Positions 19,769 through 28,521 of a stretch of 64,000 bases of DNA are shown here, piece after piece. Positions within the stretch are counted from its first letter, which is position 1. Each line of letters starts with the position of its first letter. The translations under genes and the position numbers were made by a program. Source of the stretch: Kitasatospora gansuensis. GTDB lineage: Bacteria > Actinomycetota > Actinomycetes > Streptomycetales > Streptomycetaceae. Below the pieces are notes generated by a model, which was not told the origin of the DNA, searched no databases, and saw nothing but the letters and a program-made list of their open reading frames with translations. The stretch is from contig NZ_JACHJR010000001.1 of assembly GCF_014203705.1 (NCBI RefSeq), positions 5,084,001-5,148,000 of the forward strand, given 5' to 3'.

Positions 19769-21058
19769 TTGGCACGCAAGATCGGCAGCCGGTACACCGT
19801 CCACCAGGTGATCGGCCGGGGGTCCGCCGGGACCGTCTGGCTCGGCGAGGGCCCGGACGGACCGGTGGCAGTCAAGCTGCTGCGTGAGGATCTGGCGTCC
19901 GATCAGGTACTCGTGGGGCGGTTCATCCAGGAGCGCACCGCGCTGATGAGCCTGGACCACCCCCGGGTGGTCGGGGTCCGCGACATGGTGATGGACGGCG
20001 ACGACCTGGCCCTGGTGATGGAGCTGGTGCAGGGCGCCGACCTGCGCTCCCGGCTGGACCGGGACGGCCCGCTGACCCCGCTGGCCGCTGTCTCGGTGAT
20101 CGCCGACGTGGCCGACGGCCTGGCCGCCGCCCACGCCGCCGGGATCGTGCACCGGGACGTGAAGCCGGAGAACGTCATGCTCGACCTGGCCGCCCCGGCC
20201 GGGCCCGGCGGCGCCCCCCGCGCCAAGCTCACCGACTTCGGCATCGCCCGCCTGGTGGACGCCCCGCGCCGGACCAGGGCGACCAGGATCATCGGCACCC
20301 CCGACTACCTGGCCCCCGAGATCATCGAGGGCCTGGAGCCGCGCGCCGCCGTCGACATCTACGCGCTGGCCACCGTGCTGTACGAGCTGCTGACCGGCTT
20401 CACCCCGTTCGGCGGCGGCCACACCGGCGCGGTGCTGCGCAGGCACGTCACCGAGACCGTGCCGCCGATCCCCGGCCTTCCCGACGGACTGTCGAGGATC
20501 ATCGGCGAGTGCCTGGCCAAGGCCCCGGCCTCCCGGCTGCGCGCCGCCGAGCTGGCCGACCGGCTGCGCGAGCAACTGCCGTACCTGGCCGGGCTGCCCG
20601 CGCACGTCCCGCCGCAGGGCAAGGCCCCGGCCGAGGAGCTGATCACCCCGGGCGAGGCGGTCTACGCCGAGGTGGACGCGGGCCCCGGCACCCACCGCCG
20701 TCGCCGCGGCCCGGCCGTCCCGCTGGTGCCGGCCCCCTCGCCGGACTCCACCCGGGACACCCACACCAGCCTGCGCCGCCCGTCCGCCCAGGAGCTGGCC
20801 TCGTACGCGGCCGAGTCCCAGGCCCAGCGCCGCGAGGCGGCCCCGGCGAGCGGCCACCGGAAGGGGCGGCGGGCCCTGGTCCGGCGCCGCCGGCTGTACG
20901 CGGTGCTGCTCGCCGTGGTGCTGCTGTTGGCGGGTGCGGCGGCCGCGTACTCGGCCTTCGCCGCCTCGTCCCCCGGCACCCGTGCCGGGGCCTCCGCTCC
21001 GTGGTCGACCGACCCCGGCGCGGATACCCATGCACGGTCGGCGGCCCCGAACCATTAG
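19769..21058 (+). CDS. pkaB: Serine/threonine protein kinase PkaB
   Basis: A 429-residue Hanks-type kinase with kinase domain at residues 1-265: IGRGSAGTVWLG loop, VAVKLL lysine, HRDVKPENVML, DFGIARL and the activation-loop threonines in RRTRATRIIGTPDYLAPE. The juxtamembrane region is basic; one transmembrane helix lies at about 376-397 and only about 30 residues are outside. The start is TTG at 19769, supported by TACGGAG 8 nt upstream and by the conserved opening ARKIGSRYTVH. It is a paralogue of the preceding kinase, lies 10 nt upstream of prfB and may be cotranscribed with it. Confidence 0.9.
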   Translation: MARKIGSRYTVHQVIGRGSAGTVWLGEGPDGPVAVKLLREDLASDQVLVGRFIQERTALMSLDHPRVVGVRDMVMDGDDLALVMELVQGADLRSRLDRDGPLTPLAAVSVIADVADGLAAAHAAGIVHRDVKPENVMLDLAAPAGPGGAPRAKLTDFGIARLVDAPRRTRATRIIGTPDYLAPEIIEGLEPRAAVDIYALATVLYELLTGFTPFGGGHTGAVLRRHVTETVPPIPGLPDGLSRIIGECLAKAPASRLRAAELADRLREQLPYLAGLPAHVPPQGKAPAEELITPGEAVYAEVDAGPGTHRRRRGPAVPLVPAPSPDSTRDTHTSLRRPSAQELASYAAESQAQRREAAPASGHRKGRRALVRRRRLYAVLLAVVLLLAGAAAAYSAFAASSPGTRAGASAPWSTDPGADTHARSAAPNH

Positions 21059-21067
21059 GCTGGTGGC

Positions 21068-22177
21068 GTGGCAGCCGTCGATCCTTCCGAAGAAATCAAG
21101 TCCCTCGAAACGACCATGGGGTCCATCGAGGCCGTCCTCGACCTGGACAAGATCCGGGCCGACATCGCCGTCCTTGAGGAGGAGGCAGCCGCCCCCAACC
21201 TGTGGGACGACCTGGCGAACGCGCAGCTGGTGACCAGCCGGCTCTCCTTCCTGCAGGGTGAGCTGCGCAGGGTGCAGACCCTCCGCGGCCGGGTGGACGA
21301 CCTCTCGATCATGTTCGAGCTGGCCGAGGACGAGGACGACGCGGACACCCTCGCCGAGGCGCTGTCCGAGCTGACCTCGGTGCAGAAGGCGGTCGAGGAG
21401 CTCGAGGTCCGCACCCTGCTCTCCGGCGAGTACGACTCCCGCGAGGCCCTGGTCAACATCCGGGCCGAGGCCGGTGGCGTGGACGCCGCCGACTTCGCCG
21501 AGCAGCTGATGCGGATGTACCTCCGCTGGGCCGAGCGGCACGGCTACCCGACCGAGGTCTACGACACCTCGTACGCGGAAGAGGCCGGCATCAAGTCCGC
21601 GACCTTCACCGTGAAGGTGCCGTACGCCTACGGCACGCTCTCGGTCGAGCAGGGCACCCACCGCCTGGTCCGGATCTCGCCGTTCGACAACCAGGGCCGC
21701 CGGCAGACCTCGTTCGCGGGCGTCGAGGTGCTCCCCGTGGTCGAGCAGTCCGACCACGTCGACATCGACGAGGGCGAGCTGCGGATCGACGTGTACCGCG
21801 CCTCCGGCCCCGGCGGCCAGGGCGTCAACACCACCGACTCCGCGGTCCGGATCACCCACCTGCCCACCGGCACCGTGGTCTCCTGCCAGAACGAGCGCTC
21901 GCAGATCCAGAACAAGGCCTCGGCGATGAACGTCCTCCAGGCCAAGCTGCTCGAGCTGCGCCGGCAGGAGGAGAAGGCCGCGATGAACGCGCTCAAGGAC
22001 AGCGGCAGCTCCTGGGGCAACCAGATGCGTTCGTACGTCCTGCACCCTTACCAGATGGTCAAGGACCTCCGGACGGAGTTCGAGGTCGGCAACCCGCAGT
22101 CCGTGCTGGACGGCGACATCGATGGCTTCATCGAGGCCGGTATCCGCTGGCGCAAGCAGCGTGAGACCGCCGCGTAA
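21068..22177 (+). CDS. prfB: Peptide chain release factor 2
   Basis: A 369-residue class I release factor that reads UGA and UAA. The anticodon-like tripeptide SPF (about residue 204, in [11 protein letters not shown]) marks RF2, and GGQ at 249-251 (GPGGQGVNT) is the peptidyl-tRNA hydrolysis motif. GTG start 9 nt after the pkaB stop. There is no in-frame UGA near codon 25, so the programmed +1 frameshift of enterobacterial prfB is absent, as is usual in actinobacteria. A hairpin terminator follows. Confidence 0.96.
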   Translation: MAAVDPSEEIKSLETTMGSIEAVLDLDKIRADIAVLEEEAAAPNLWDDLANAQLVTSRLSFLQGELRRVQTLRGRVDDLSIMFELAEDEDDADTLAEALSELTSVQKAVEELEVRTLLSGEYDSREALVNIRAEAGGVDAADFAEQLMRMYLRWAERHGYPTEVYDTSYAEEAGIKSATFTVKVPYAYGTLSVEQGTHRLVRISPFDNQGRRQTSFAGVEVLPVVEQSDHVDIDEGELRIDVYRASGPGGQGVNTTDSAVRITHLPTGTVVSCQNERSQIQNKASAMNVLQAKLLELRRQEEKAAMNALKDSGSSWGNQMRSYVLHPYQMVKDLRTEFEVGNPQSVLDGDIDGFIEAGIRWRKQRETAA

Positions 22178-22189
22178 GACGGCATGAGG

Positions 22190-22220
22190 AAGGGCCCCGG
22201 GACATCGTCCCGGGGCCCTT
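22190..22220 (+). terminator. Terminator after prfB
   Basis: A perfect 13-bp stem AAGGGCCCCGGGA/TCCCGGGGCCCTT with loop CATCG, 12 nt after the prfB stop. It has no T-tract but is of the GC-rich type common in Streptomyces, and may also serve the convergent small gene. Confidence 0.8.
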
Positions 22221-22236
22221 CTCGTCGTTCGGTTGG

Positions 22237-22431
22237 TCAGGCCAGGGCCTGTCGGGCGATCAGTGCCACGGCCAGCAGGCCGACCAGCAACGCGAGCAGC
22301 GTGGCGGGTGTCAGCGCGGCGAACGGACCCTGCTGCCCCTGCAGCCGGGCTCGGTTGGCGCGGCAGACCGGGCAGCGGCCGTCACTCACGCGGCCGTTGC
22401 AGTTGGCGCACACCAGATGGTCGCACGTCAT
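22237..22431 (-). CDS. Small zinc-ribbon membrane protein
   Basis: A 64-residue protein beginning MTCDHLVCANCNGRVSDG: a treble-clef or zinc-ribbon site made by C3/C8/C11 and the later CPVC pair (C-x2-C spacing), then one C-terminal transmembrane helix (LTPATLLALLVGLLAVALIA). The ATG at 22431 is chosen for its strong AAGGAGGAG ribosome site; a longer reading adds 22 residues unlike a coding start. Convergent with prfB. I do not know a function; the zinc ribbon would face the cytoplasm if the helix is a tail anchor. Confidence 0.75.
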   Translation of the reverse strand: MTCDHLVCANCNGRVSDGRCPVCRANRARLQGQQGPFAALTPATLLALLVGLLAVALIARQALA

Positions 22432-22873
22432 GCGATCTCCTCCTTGCTGCTTACAGCAACGCGCCGGGAGGGCTTCCGGTTCCTTCGGCTGCCCCATACG
22501 GCCGCTCTCTGCCTACCACTGTGCCAGGTTCCGGACGATCCGGCCCGTGCGTGGTGGCCGACGGCCGCTCAACCGCATGCGGAGCTGTGACATGGCTCGC
22601 ATTTATCCGGTCAAAACGGAACATTGTCCACCAATTCTCAGGCCGTTGGGGCGGCCGAGCCTGCGGGCCCGGATGAGCTTCGCGTATGGTCCGAGACCGG
22701 AGAAGTGGCAGTCGGCCACTTCCGCCGCCGCTTCCGGCCTGTCGCGGAAGTGGAACCGACCGAGGAACGGTGCCGTCCGGCCAGCCCTCCGGAAGCCCGA
22801 AGTAACGATCGGGTCACGGAAGTTCGGCCGAAGCGGTCGCCATTCCACCTAGGATGGCCCCCGTGATGCAGCC
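22432..22873. other. Intergenic region upstream of ftsE
   Basis: About 440 bp without a credible gene. Short open frames here lack ribosome sites and recognisable sequence. TAGGAT at 22850-22855 is a plausible -10 element that would give ftsE a leader of about a dozen nucleotides; no good -35 lies at the right distance. A moderately AT-rich patch at 22590-22640 may hold a regulator site. Confidence 0.5.
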
Positions 22874-23563
22874 GTGATCAGATTCGACAACGTCTCCAAG
22901 ACCTATCCCAAGCAGAACCGTCCGGCCCTGGACAACGTCTCGCTGGAGATCGAGAAGGGTGAGTTCGTCTTCCTGGTCGGGTCCTCCGGCTCGGGCAAGT
23001 CGACCTTCCTCCGGCTCTGCCTGCGCGAGGAGCGGCCGAGCGTCGGCGAGGTGCACGTCCTGGGCAAGGACCTCGGCAAGCTGTCCAACTGGAAGGTGCC
23101 GCACATGCGCCGCCAGCTGGGCACCGTCTTCCAGGACTTCCGCCTGCTGCCGAACAAGACGGTGGCGCAGAACGTCGCCTTCGCCCTCGAGGTGATCGGC
23201 AAGCCGAAGAGCGCCATCAACAAGGTCGTCCCCGAGGTGCTCGACCTGGTCGGCCTCGGTGGCAAGGAGGACCGGATGCCCGGCGAGCTCTCGGGTGGTG
23301 AGCAGCAGCGCGTGGCGATCGCCCGTGCCTTCGTGAACCGTCCGATGCTGCTGATCGCCGACGAGCCGACCGGAAACCTCGACCCGCAGAACTCGGTCGG
23401 CATCATGAAGCTGCTCGACCGGATCAACCGCACCGGCACCACGGTCCTGATGGCCACCCACGACCAGGCCATCGTCGACCAGATGCGCAAGCGGGTGATC
23501 GAGCTCGACAAGGGGCTGCTGGTCCGCGACCAGGCCCGTGGCGTCTACGGCTACCAGCACTGA
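22874..23563 (+). CDS. ftsE: Cell division ATP-binding protein FtsE
   Basis: A 229-residue ABC ATPase that pairs with the membrane protein FtsX. Walker [10 protein letters not shown] (about residues 36-44), Q-loop VFQDFRLL, signature [14 protein letters not shown] and Walker [13 protein letters not shown] are intact, followed by the switch histidine in ATHDQ. In actinobacteria FtsEX controls a peptidoglycan hydrolase rather than transporting a solute (established for relatives). GTG start. ftsX follows after 58 nt. Confidence 0.96.
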   Translation: MIRFDNVSKTYPKQNRPALDNVSLEIEKGEFVFLVGSSGSGKSTFLRLCLREERPSVGEVHVLGKDLGKLSNWKVPHMRRQLGTVFQDFRLLPNKTVAQNVAFALEVIGKPKSAINKVVPEVLDLVGLGGKEDRMPGELSGGEQQRVAIARAFVNRPMLLIADEPTGNLDPQNSVGIMKLLDRINRTGTTVLMATHDQAIVDQMRKRVIELDKGLLVRDQARGVYGYQH

Positions 23564-23621
23564 GCCTGACGCCCCGTCCGCCTGCCCGCCCTACCGCAAA
23601 TCCCTGGAGTGAGACAAAGCC

Positions 23622-24527
23622 ATGCGCGCCCAGTTCGTTCTGTCCGAGATCGGCGTCGGTCTCCGCCGCAACCTGACCATGACCATCGCGGTCGTGGTCA
23701 GCGTCGCGCTGTCGCTCGCCCTGGCCGGAGCCAGCCTGCTGGTGCGTGACCAGGTCAACTCGATGAAGGACTTCTGGTACGACAAGGTCGAGGTGAGCAT
23801 CTACTTCTGCACCAAGGCCGACTCCAAGTCGGCCCAGTGTGCGGCGGGTGCGGCCACCGACCAGCAGATCGCCGACGTGAAGGCGAAGCTGGAGAAGATG
23901 CCGCTGGTGCAGAACTTCACCTTCGAGAGTTCGCAGGAGGCGTTCAAGCACTGGAAGGACCTCAACCCGGACAACCCGCTGATCGTCGCGGTGGGCGCGG
24001 AGGCGATGCCGCAGTCCTGGCGGGTGAAGCTGACCGACCCGACCAAGTACGACGTGATGCAGAGCGCCTTCGCGGGCAACGCGGGCGTCAAGTCGGTGCA
24101 GGACCAGAAGAAGATCCTGGAGAACCTGTTCGGGCTCTTGAACGGTCTGCAGACGGCCGCGTTCGTGATCATGGTGTTGATGCTGTTCGTTGCGCTGTTG
24201 CTGATCGTCAACACCGTCCGGGTGTCGGCGTTCAGCCGACGGCGTGAGACCGGCATCATGCGCCTGGTCGGTGCTTCGAACTTCTACGTCCAGATGCCGT
24301 TCATCGCCGAGGCCGCGTTCGCCGCGCTGCTCGGGGCGGCGCTGGCCTCCGGGCTGCTGGTCGGCGGGCACTTCTTCGTGCAGGGCTTCCTGGCGAAGAA
24401 GGTGGAGTTCATCCACTTCATCGGCCTCTCCTCGGTGCTGTCGGTGATCCCGCTGCTGGTCGTGGTCGGCATGGGGATGGCCGCGATCGCGGCGTTCTTC
24501 ACCCTGCGGAAGTACCTGAAGGTCTGA
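23622..24527 (+). CDS. ftsX: Permease-like cell division protein FtsX
   Basis: A 301-residue membrane protein with the FtsX layout: one N-terminal helix (about 20-42, VVVSVALSLALAGASLLV), an extracellular domain (about 43-170, with two cysteines in FCTKADSKSAQC that may form a disulfide), and three C-terminal helices (from about 175) typical of the MacB/FtsX fold. ATG start with TGGAGTGAG upstream. Works with FtsE to transmit ATP hydrolysis to a periplasmic cell-wall hydrolase partner. The next gene is the S41 peptidase, as in relatives. Confidence 0.95.
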   Translation: MRAQFVLSEIGVGLRRNLTMTIAVVVSVALSLALAGASLLVRDQVNSMKDFWYDKVEVSIYFCTKADSKSAQCAAGAATDQQIADVKAKLEKMPLVQNFTFESSQEAFKHWKDLNPDNPLIVAVGAEAMPQSWRVKLTDPTKYDVMQSAFAGNAGVKSVQDQKKILENLFGLLNGLQTAAFVIMVLMLFVALLLIVNTVRVSAFSRRRETGIMRLVGASNFYVQMPFIAEAAFAALLGAALASGLLVGGHFFVQGFLAKKVEFIHFIGLSSVLSVIPLLVVVGMGMAAIAAFFTLRKYLKV

Positions 24528-24548
24528 CGCAGGCCCGAGGACCGCGCC

Positions 24549-24554
24549 TAGACT
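24549..24554 (+). promoter_or_regulatory. Putative -10 box for the S41 peptidase gene
   Basis: TAGACT ends 8 nt before the ATG at 24563, with no Shine-Dalgarno sequence between, suggesting a leaderless transcript starting within the 35-nt ftsX-ctp gap. Confidence 0.45.
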
Positions 24555-24562
24555 CCGGTGCC

Positions 24563-25669
24563 ATGCCGGTGACACTGCGCAGTGGGGTACGCCAGGGGGC
24601 CATGCTCTCGCTGGTGTTCGGCGCCGTGCTGCTCGGCGGTGCGATGACCGGCGCCTGGAGCGAGCCTCCGGAGTACGCCCAACTCGCCACCTCCTCGGAC
24701 GCGCTGGCCGGCCGGCCGCTGGCCGGGGCCGAGCTCTCCCGGCAGCAGGCCGAGCAACTGCTGGCCGGGGGCGGCGATCCGTGGGCCGCGTACTACAGCC
24801 AGGAGGCGTACACCGACCTCACCCAGGGCCGCTACCACGGCGTCGGCCTCTCGGTCCGCCGTACGCCCGACGGGGTCACCACGGTGGCCCAGGTGACCCC
24901 GGCCGGGCCGGCCGAGCAGGCCGGGATCGCGGTCGGGGACCAGCTGTTGCGGATCGACGGCACCCCCGCCGACCGGCTGCCGGTCACCGAGGTGGTGGCC
25001 GGGCTGCGCGGCGCGGCCGGTTCGACGGTCGCGCTGGCGCTGCGCGGACCCGGCGGCGAGGAGCGTGAACTCACCCTGCGGCGGGCCGAACTGGCGGCCC
25101 GTGACGTGACGGTGGACCACCCGCGGGCCGGGGTGGTCCGGATCGCGGTGCACGGCTTCACCGCCGGGGTGGCCGAGCAGGTCAGGACGGCCGTCCAGGG
25201 CGCCCGCGGGGTGCTGCTCGACCTGCGCGGCAACTCCGGCGGGCTGGTCGACGAGGCCGCCGCCACCGCCGCGCTGTTCCTGGACGGCGGCCCGGTCGGC
25301 TCGTACCTGGAGCACGGCGAGCGGCGCCAACTCACCGCCGCACCCGGCGGCGACACCGGCACCCCGCTGGTGGTGCTGGTGGACGGCGGCACCATGAGCG
25401 CCGCCGAACTGCTGGCCGGAGCGCTCCAGGACCGCAGCCGCGCCGTCCTGGTCGGCTCCCGGACCTTCGGCAAGGGCACCGTCCAGCAGCCCAGCCGGCT
25501 GGCCGACGGCGCCGTGCTCGAACTGACGGTGGGCCGGTACTTCACCCCGGCCGGCCGCTCCCCGGACGGCACCGGCCTGACCCCCGACGTCCCCCGCCCG
25601 GCCGGCGCCACCCCCACCGACACCCTCCGGCTCGCCGACACCGTGCTCTCCGGCCTCGGCCGTAAGTAA
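24563..25669 (+). CDS. S41 family C-terminal processing peptidase
   Basis: A 368-residue secreted or membrane-anchored serine protease. A hydrophobic signal-like segment lies at about 15-32 (MLSLVFGAVLLGGAMTG). A PDZ domain (about 95-165, VGLSVRRTPDGVTTVAQV) precedes the S41 catalytic domain, where Ser279 (DGGTMSAAELL) and Lys304 (TFGKGTVQ) form the Ser/Lys dyad with the family's usual 25-residue spacing. It probably trims extracytoplasmic or membrane proteins by their C-termini. Part of the conserved ftsE-ftsX-ctp-smpB neighbourhood, but here separated from smpB by four inserted genes. Confidence 0.92.
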   Translation: MPVTLRSGVRQGAMLSLVFGAVLLGGAMTGAWSEPPEYAQLATSSDALAGRPLAGAELSRQQAEQLLAGGGDPWAAYYSQEAYTDLTQGRYHGVGLSVRRTPDGVTTVAQVTPAGPAEQAGIAVGDQLLRIDGTPADRLPVTEVVAGLRGAAGSTVALALRGPGGEERELTLRRAELAARDVTVDHPRAGVVRIAVHGFTAGVAEQVRTAVQGARGVLLDLRGNSGGLVDEAAATAALFLDGGPVGSYLEHGERRQLTAAPGGDTGTPLVVLVDGGTMSAAELLAGALQDRSRAVLVGSRTFGKGTVQQPSRLADGAVLELTVGRYFTPAGRSPDGTGLTPDVPRPAGATPTDTLRLADTVLSGLGRK

Positions 25670-25751
25670 CCCCCAGGCTCGGCCGTGTCGGAGCGTGTGA
25701 CTACCATGACCGAACGCCACGACGGGTGGCCACGCGCTGGGGGGCGAAGAA

Positions 25752-26051
25752 GTGACATCTGATTTCCGCGTCGACGTGGGGCAGCTGGACCAGCTGGCAC
25801 GTCAACTGGGCGAGAGCACCGGCGCTATGGGCGCCGCCATGCGCGCGATGGAGACCACCGGGCCGAAGACCACCGGCAGCAAGCGGCTCGACCACGCCTG
25901 CGACGACTTCCAGGAGAAGTGGGAGTACGGCCTCAAGCAGCTGACCCAGACCGTCCAGGCCGTCACCAAGGGCCTGGACCAGACCGTCGCCGCGTACCGG
26001 CAGACCGAGGCCGCGCTGACGGCCGTGTACCAGGGCGCTTCGGCGAGCTGA
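25752..26051 (+). CDS. WXG100/EspC-like type VII secretion substrate
   Basis: A 99-residue helical-hairpin protein, VDVGQLDQLARQLGESTGAM opening, with an FQEKWEYGLKQL turn in the middle instead of a strict WXG. Size and pattern fit the EspC/WXG100-like family of small ESX (type VII secretion) substrates or chaperone partners. It has no cysteine. GTG start with GGGGCGAAGAAG upstream. First gene of a tight four-gene operon (9-nt gap to the next, then two ATGA overlaps). It probably dimerises with the N-terminal domain of the next product (inference from the family). Confidence 0.75.
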   Translation: MTSDFRVDVGQLDQLARQLGESTGAMGAAMRAMETTGPKTTGSKRLDHACDDFQEKWEYGLKQLTQTVQAVTKGLDQTVAAYRQTEAALTAVYQGASAS

Positions 26052-26060
26052 GGGAGCACC

Positions 26061-27263
26061 ATGTTCGAACGTGACTTCCCCGCGCTGGGGTTCGACCCCG
26101 CGCCCGGCGACCCGGGCCGGATCGACGCCCTGGTGCTGCAGCTCACCACCTCCGCCAAGTACCTGGAGGACGCGCACGCGACGCTGACCCGGGCCGTCTC
26201 CGGCGACGCCGGGTGGCAGGGTGACGCGGCGTCGGGTTTCGCCGCGAAGATCCAACCGCTGCCCCGGCAGCTGGAGATCGCCCGGCAGTCCTTCGACCGG
26301 GCCGCCCGGGAGCTGGACCGCTGGGGCGCCGACCTGGCGGGCCTGAAGTCCAAGGCCCACGCGTACGAGGACTCGGCCCAGGCGGCCAAGGCCCGGCTGA
26401 AGCGGGCCAAGGACAACCCCGACCTCGACCTGGCCAACGTGCTGTTCACCGACGGCGACCAACTGGCTGACGCCGAACGGCGGCTGGCCGCCGCGGCCCA
26501 CGAGGTGGACAGCGCCGAGGACGAACTCGCCGGCCTGCGGCGGCAGGCCGCCGAGCTCTCGGCCCTGCACGAGGACCTCTCCGAGAAGTGCGCGGCAGCC
26601 CTGCGGGCGGCCGCCGAGGAGGCCCCGGACGGCCCCGGGCTGCTGGCCCGGCTCGGCGAGTCCATCGAGCAGGTCGCCATGCTGCAGATCAAGGCCGGCC
26701 AGGAGGTGGTGAAGTTCGTCCAGGACCACGCCAACTCCATCGCGGCGGTCGGCGACGTGCTCTCGAGCGTCAGCGCGGTCACCGGGCTCGTCGGGGCGGG
26801 CCTGGACGCCATCCCGGGCGGCGCGATCGTCGGCGGGCCGTTGGGAGTGATCTCGGGTGTCACCGGGCTCGGCGCGTTCGGCCTGCACGGGGTGGCCAAG
26901 GCCGGTGGCGCGGACGTCTCGTGGGGGAAGCTCGGCGAGGACGCGCTCAGCAGCCTGACCTTCGGGGTCGGCAGGGCCGCGGAGGCAGGCGGGCAGGTGT
27001 CGGCGGGGGTGGTGGCCGTCGCCGTCGGGGCCAAGCCCGCGTCGGACGGTATCGGCGCGATCCTCGACTTCAAGGAGCTGCTGGGCGGAGCCGAGACGCT
27101 CGAGTACTTCGTGCCGCAGAACAACCGGCAGAAGGCCGAGCTCGGATTCGGGCTGATGCCCGTGGTCGGGACGGGCATGCTGCTCGCCCCCGCTTTCGAG
27201 AACGCCTGGAACGCGGGCGCCGAGAAGGACCGCCAGGCCGCCGCCGAGAGGGGATCACGATGA
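26061..27263 (+). CDS. Putative T7SS-secreted protein with WXG-like N-terminal domain
   Basis: A 400-residue protein. The N-terminal 100 residues resemble the putative T7SS signal domain found at the front of polymorphic toxins, with GWQGDAASGFAAKI as the WXG-like turn. Residues about 100-210 are alpha-helical coiled coil (Ala, Arg, Glu and Leu rich). Residues about 225-290 are hydrophobic and Gly-rich (IAAVGDVLSSVSAVTGLVGA and AIPGGAIVGGPLGVISGV), like a membrane-inserting region, and about 350-390 again amphipathic (GFGLMPVVGTGMLLAPAF). No known toxin catalytic domain is seen; a pore-forming effector is a possibility, as is a structural substrate. GGAGCACC upstream of the ATG. The next gene overlaps its stop. 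Confidence 0.7.
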   Translation: MFERDFPALGFDPAPGDPGRIDALVLQLTTSAKYLEDAHATLTRAVSGDAGWQGDAASGFAAKIQPLPRQLEIARQSFDRAARELDRWGADLAGLKSKAHAYEDSAQAAKARLKRAKDNPDLDLANVLFTDGDQLADAERRLAAAAHEVDSAEDELAGLRRQAAELSALHEDLSEKCAAALRAAAEEAPDGPGLLARLGESIEQVAMLQIKAGQEVVKFVQDHANSIAAVGDVLSSVSAVTGLVGAGLDAIPGGAIVGGPLGVISGVTGLGAFGLHGVAKAGGADVSWGKLGEDALSSLTFGVGRAAEAGGQVSAGVVAVAVGAKPASDGIGAILDFKELLGGAETLEYFVPQNNRQKAELGFGLMPVVGTGMLLAPAFENAWNAGAEKDRQAAAERGSR

Positions 27264-27835
27264 GTCACGCCGAAAAGGTGCCGGCCCTCGCCGACGGGCG
27301 CCCCGAGTTCTCGATCACGTACACCGCGGGGGTGCCGGGGGATGTGGTCTGGGTGGCGCACCTCTACGGCTACGCACTCGCGGGCATGTCGGCCGGGGAC
27401 AGTTCGACGAGCATTCGGTTCGTCCGCGACGACAGCCCGCCGGCCCGCCGCCGGGCGGCGTACATGTGGAACCCACAGGCGGACCCGTCCTTCGCGCCGC
27501 CGTTCAGCTGGCGGACGGACACTCCCTTCGGCTTCAACCCGCCCGGCTGGCACCCGGCGGTACGGATCTCGGGGATGACGCCGCAGGACGCCAAGGACGT
27601 GCAGATGCTGGCGGGCCTGACGCGCGCGTCCAGGTTCAGTGTCCTGGCGATCGTGCTGATCTTCGGAGGGGGTCTGGCCTGGGCCCTGCTCAAGTCGACC
27701 GACAACTGGGAGTGGAAGACCGCGCTCGCGCTCGGTCTGTGCGCCCTGTTCGTCGCGCTCCGCACGTTCGGCTACCGGACTTCCCACCGGGCAGCGGCTG
27801 CCCGCGCTCAGAAGAAGTGGGGGCCCGGCGGATGA
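27260..27835 (+). CDS. Two-helix membrane protein of the T7SS-like operon, unknown function
   Basis: A 191-residue protein I do not recognise. Residues 1-128 are soluble with many aromatic residues (YMWNPQADPSFAPPFSWRTD) and then two transmembrane helices lie at about 132-150 (FSVLAIVLIFGGGLAWALL) and 156-174 (WKTALALGLCALFVALRTF), ending in a basic tail RAQKKWGPGG. The ATG at 27260 overlaps the previous stop. Given its place right after a putative pore-like effector it could be an immunity protein or a secretion accessory (inference only). Confidence 0.65.
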   Translation: MSHAEKVPALADGRPEFSITYTAGVPGDVVWVAHLYGYALAGMSAGDSSTSIRFVRDDSPPARRRAAYMWNPQADPSFAPPFSWRTDTPFGFNPPGWHPAVRISGMTPQDAKDVQMLAGLTRASRFSVLAIVLIFGGGLAWALLKSTDNWEWKTALALGLCALFVALRTFGYRTSHRAAAARAQKKWGPGG

Positions 27836-28461
27836 GCCCCGAGTACCGGATCCGTTTCGAATTGCCGCCCGACTTCCGGGAGATCCCGGTCGGGGCGGAC
27901 CTGGCCGAGCTCACCGACGACCTGCGCGGGCGGATCGGCGAGGACCGGGTCGAGGACACCGATCCCGTCCTGCTGAAGCAGCTGCTGATCGGTTACCGGC
28001 GGACGTCCTGGCAGCTCGCGGAGACCGGCGCGTACTACGCGGCCTCCTGCTTCGGGCTGATCGACGAGGGCCGTCCGTCCGCCGCCTCGCTGCTGATCTC
28101 CCATCAGGAGGTGGACTGCTCCGATCCGGAGACCGCCGTAGCGGGGATCATCGAGATCCGCCGACGTGGCTCCGACCGACGGCAGCTTCAGCGGTACGAA
28201 CTGCCCTGCGGTCCCGCCGCCGTGGAGATCGAGCTGGACGAGCCGCTGATGGTCCCCGCCGCTGTCTCGCCGACCGGCGCCGACGTGCCGATCCCGGTGG
28301 CCACCCTGCAGGCGTGGATCCCGGTGCCGGCCGAGGCCGACCCGACCCGCCGGAGTCTGACGGTGGTGACCTTCAGTACGCCCTCGGTGCAGGACTGGGA
28401 GACGTACTGCCCGGTGGTGGTGGAGCTGCTGCGCACGGTCTCCTTCGATGCCGCGGCCTGA
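27832..28461 (+). CDS. Conserved hypothetical protein of the T7SS-like operon
   Basis: A 209-residue soluble protein, no signal peptide or membrane segment. It opens MSPEYRIRFELPPDFREIPV and ends with a LTVVTFSTPSVQDWETYCPV strand-rich region, giving the look of an alpha/beta fold with a conserved beta-sheet half. It contains repeated acidic phrases such as DEPLMVPAAVSPTGADVPIP. Proteins of this length and place often occur in actinobacterial ESX-related operons and could be EspG-like chaperones, but I see no motif to prove it. ATGA overlap with the previous gene; smpB follows after 60 nt. Confidence 0.6.
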   Translation: MSPEYRIRFELPPDFREIPVGADLAELTDDLRGRIGEDRVEDTDPVLLKQLLIGYRRTSWQLAETGAYYAASCFGLIDEGRPSAASLLISHQEVDCSDPETAVAGIIEIRRRGSDRRQLQRYELPCGPAAVEIELDEPLMVPAAVSPTGADVPIPVATLQAWIPVPAEADPTRRSLTVVTFSTPSVQDWETYCPVVVELLRTVSFDAAA

Positions 28462-28521
28462 CGCACCCGCCGGTAAAGGGGCTGCCGGTGGGTCGTCCGA
28501 GGTGCGAGAATGATCGGCGCT

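Noticed and set aside
21068-21200. Programmed frameshift in prfB
   Set aside because: No in-frame UGA or CUUUGA slippery site near codon 25; the frame is open from start to stop.
22603-22866. Small protein genes in the ftsE upstream region
   Set aside because: Frames on both strands lack ribosome sites and start on TTG or inside the promoter region.
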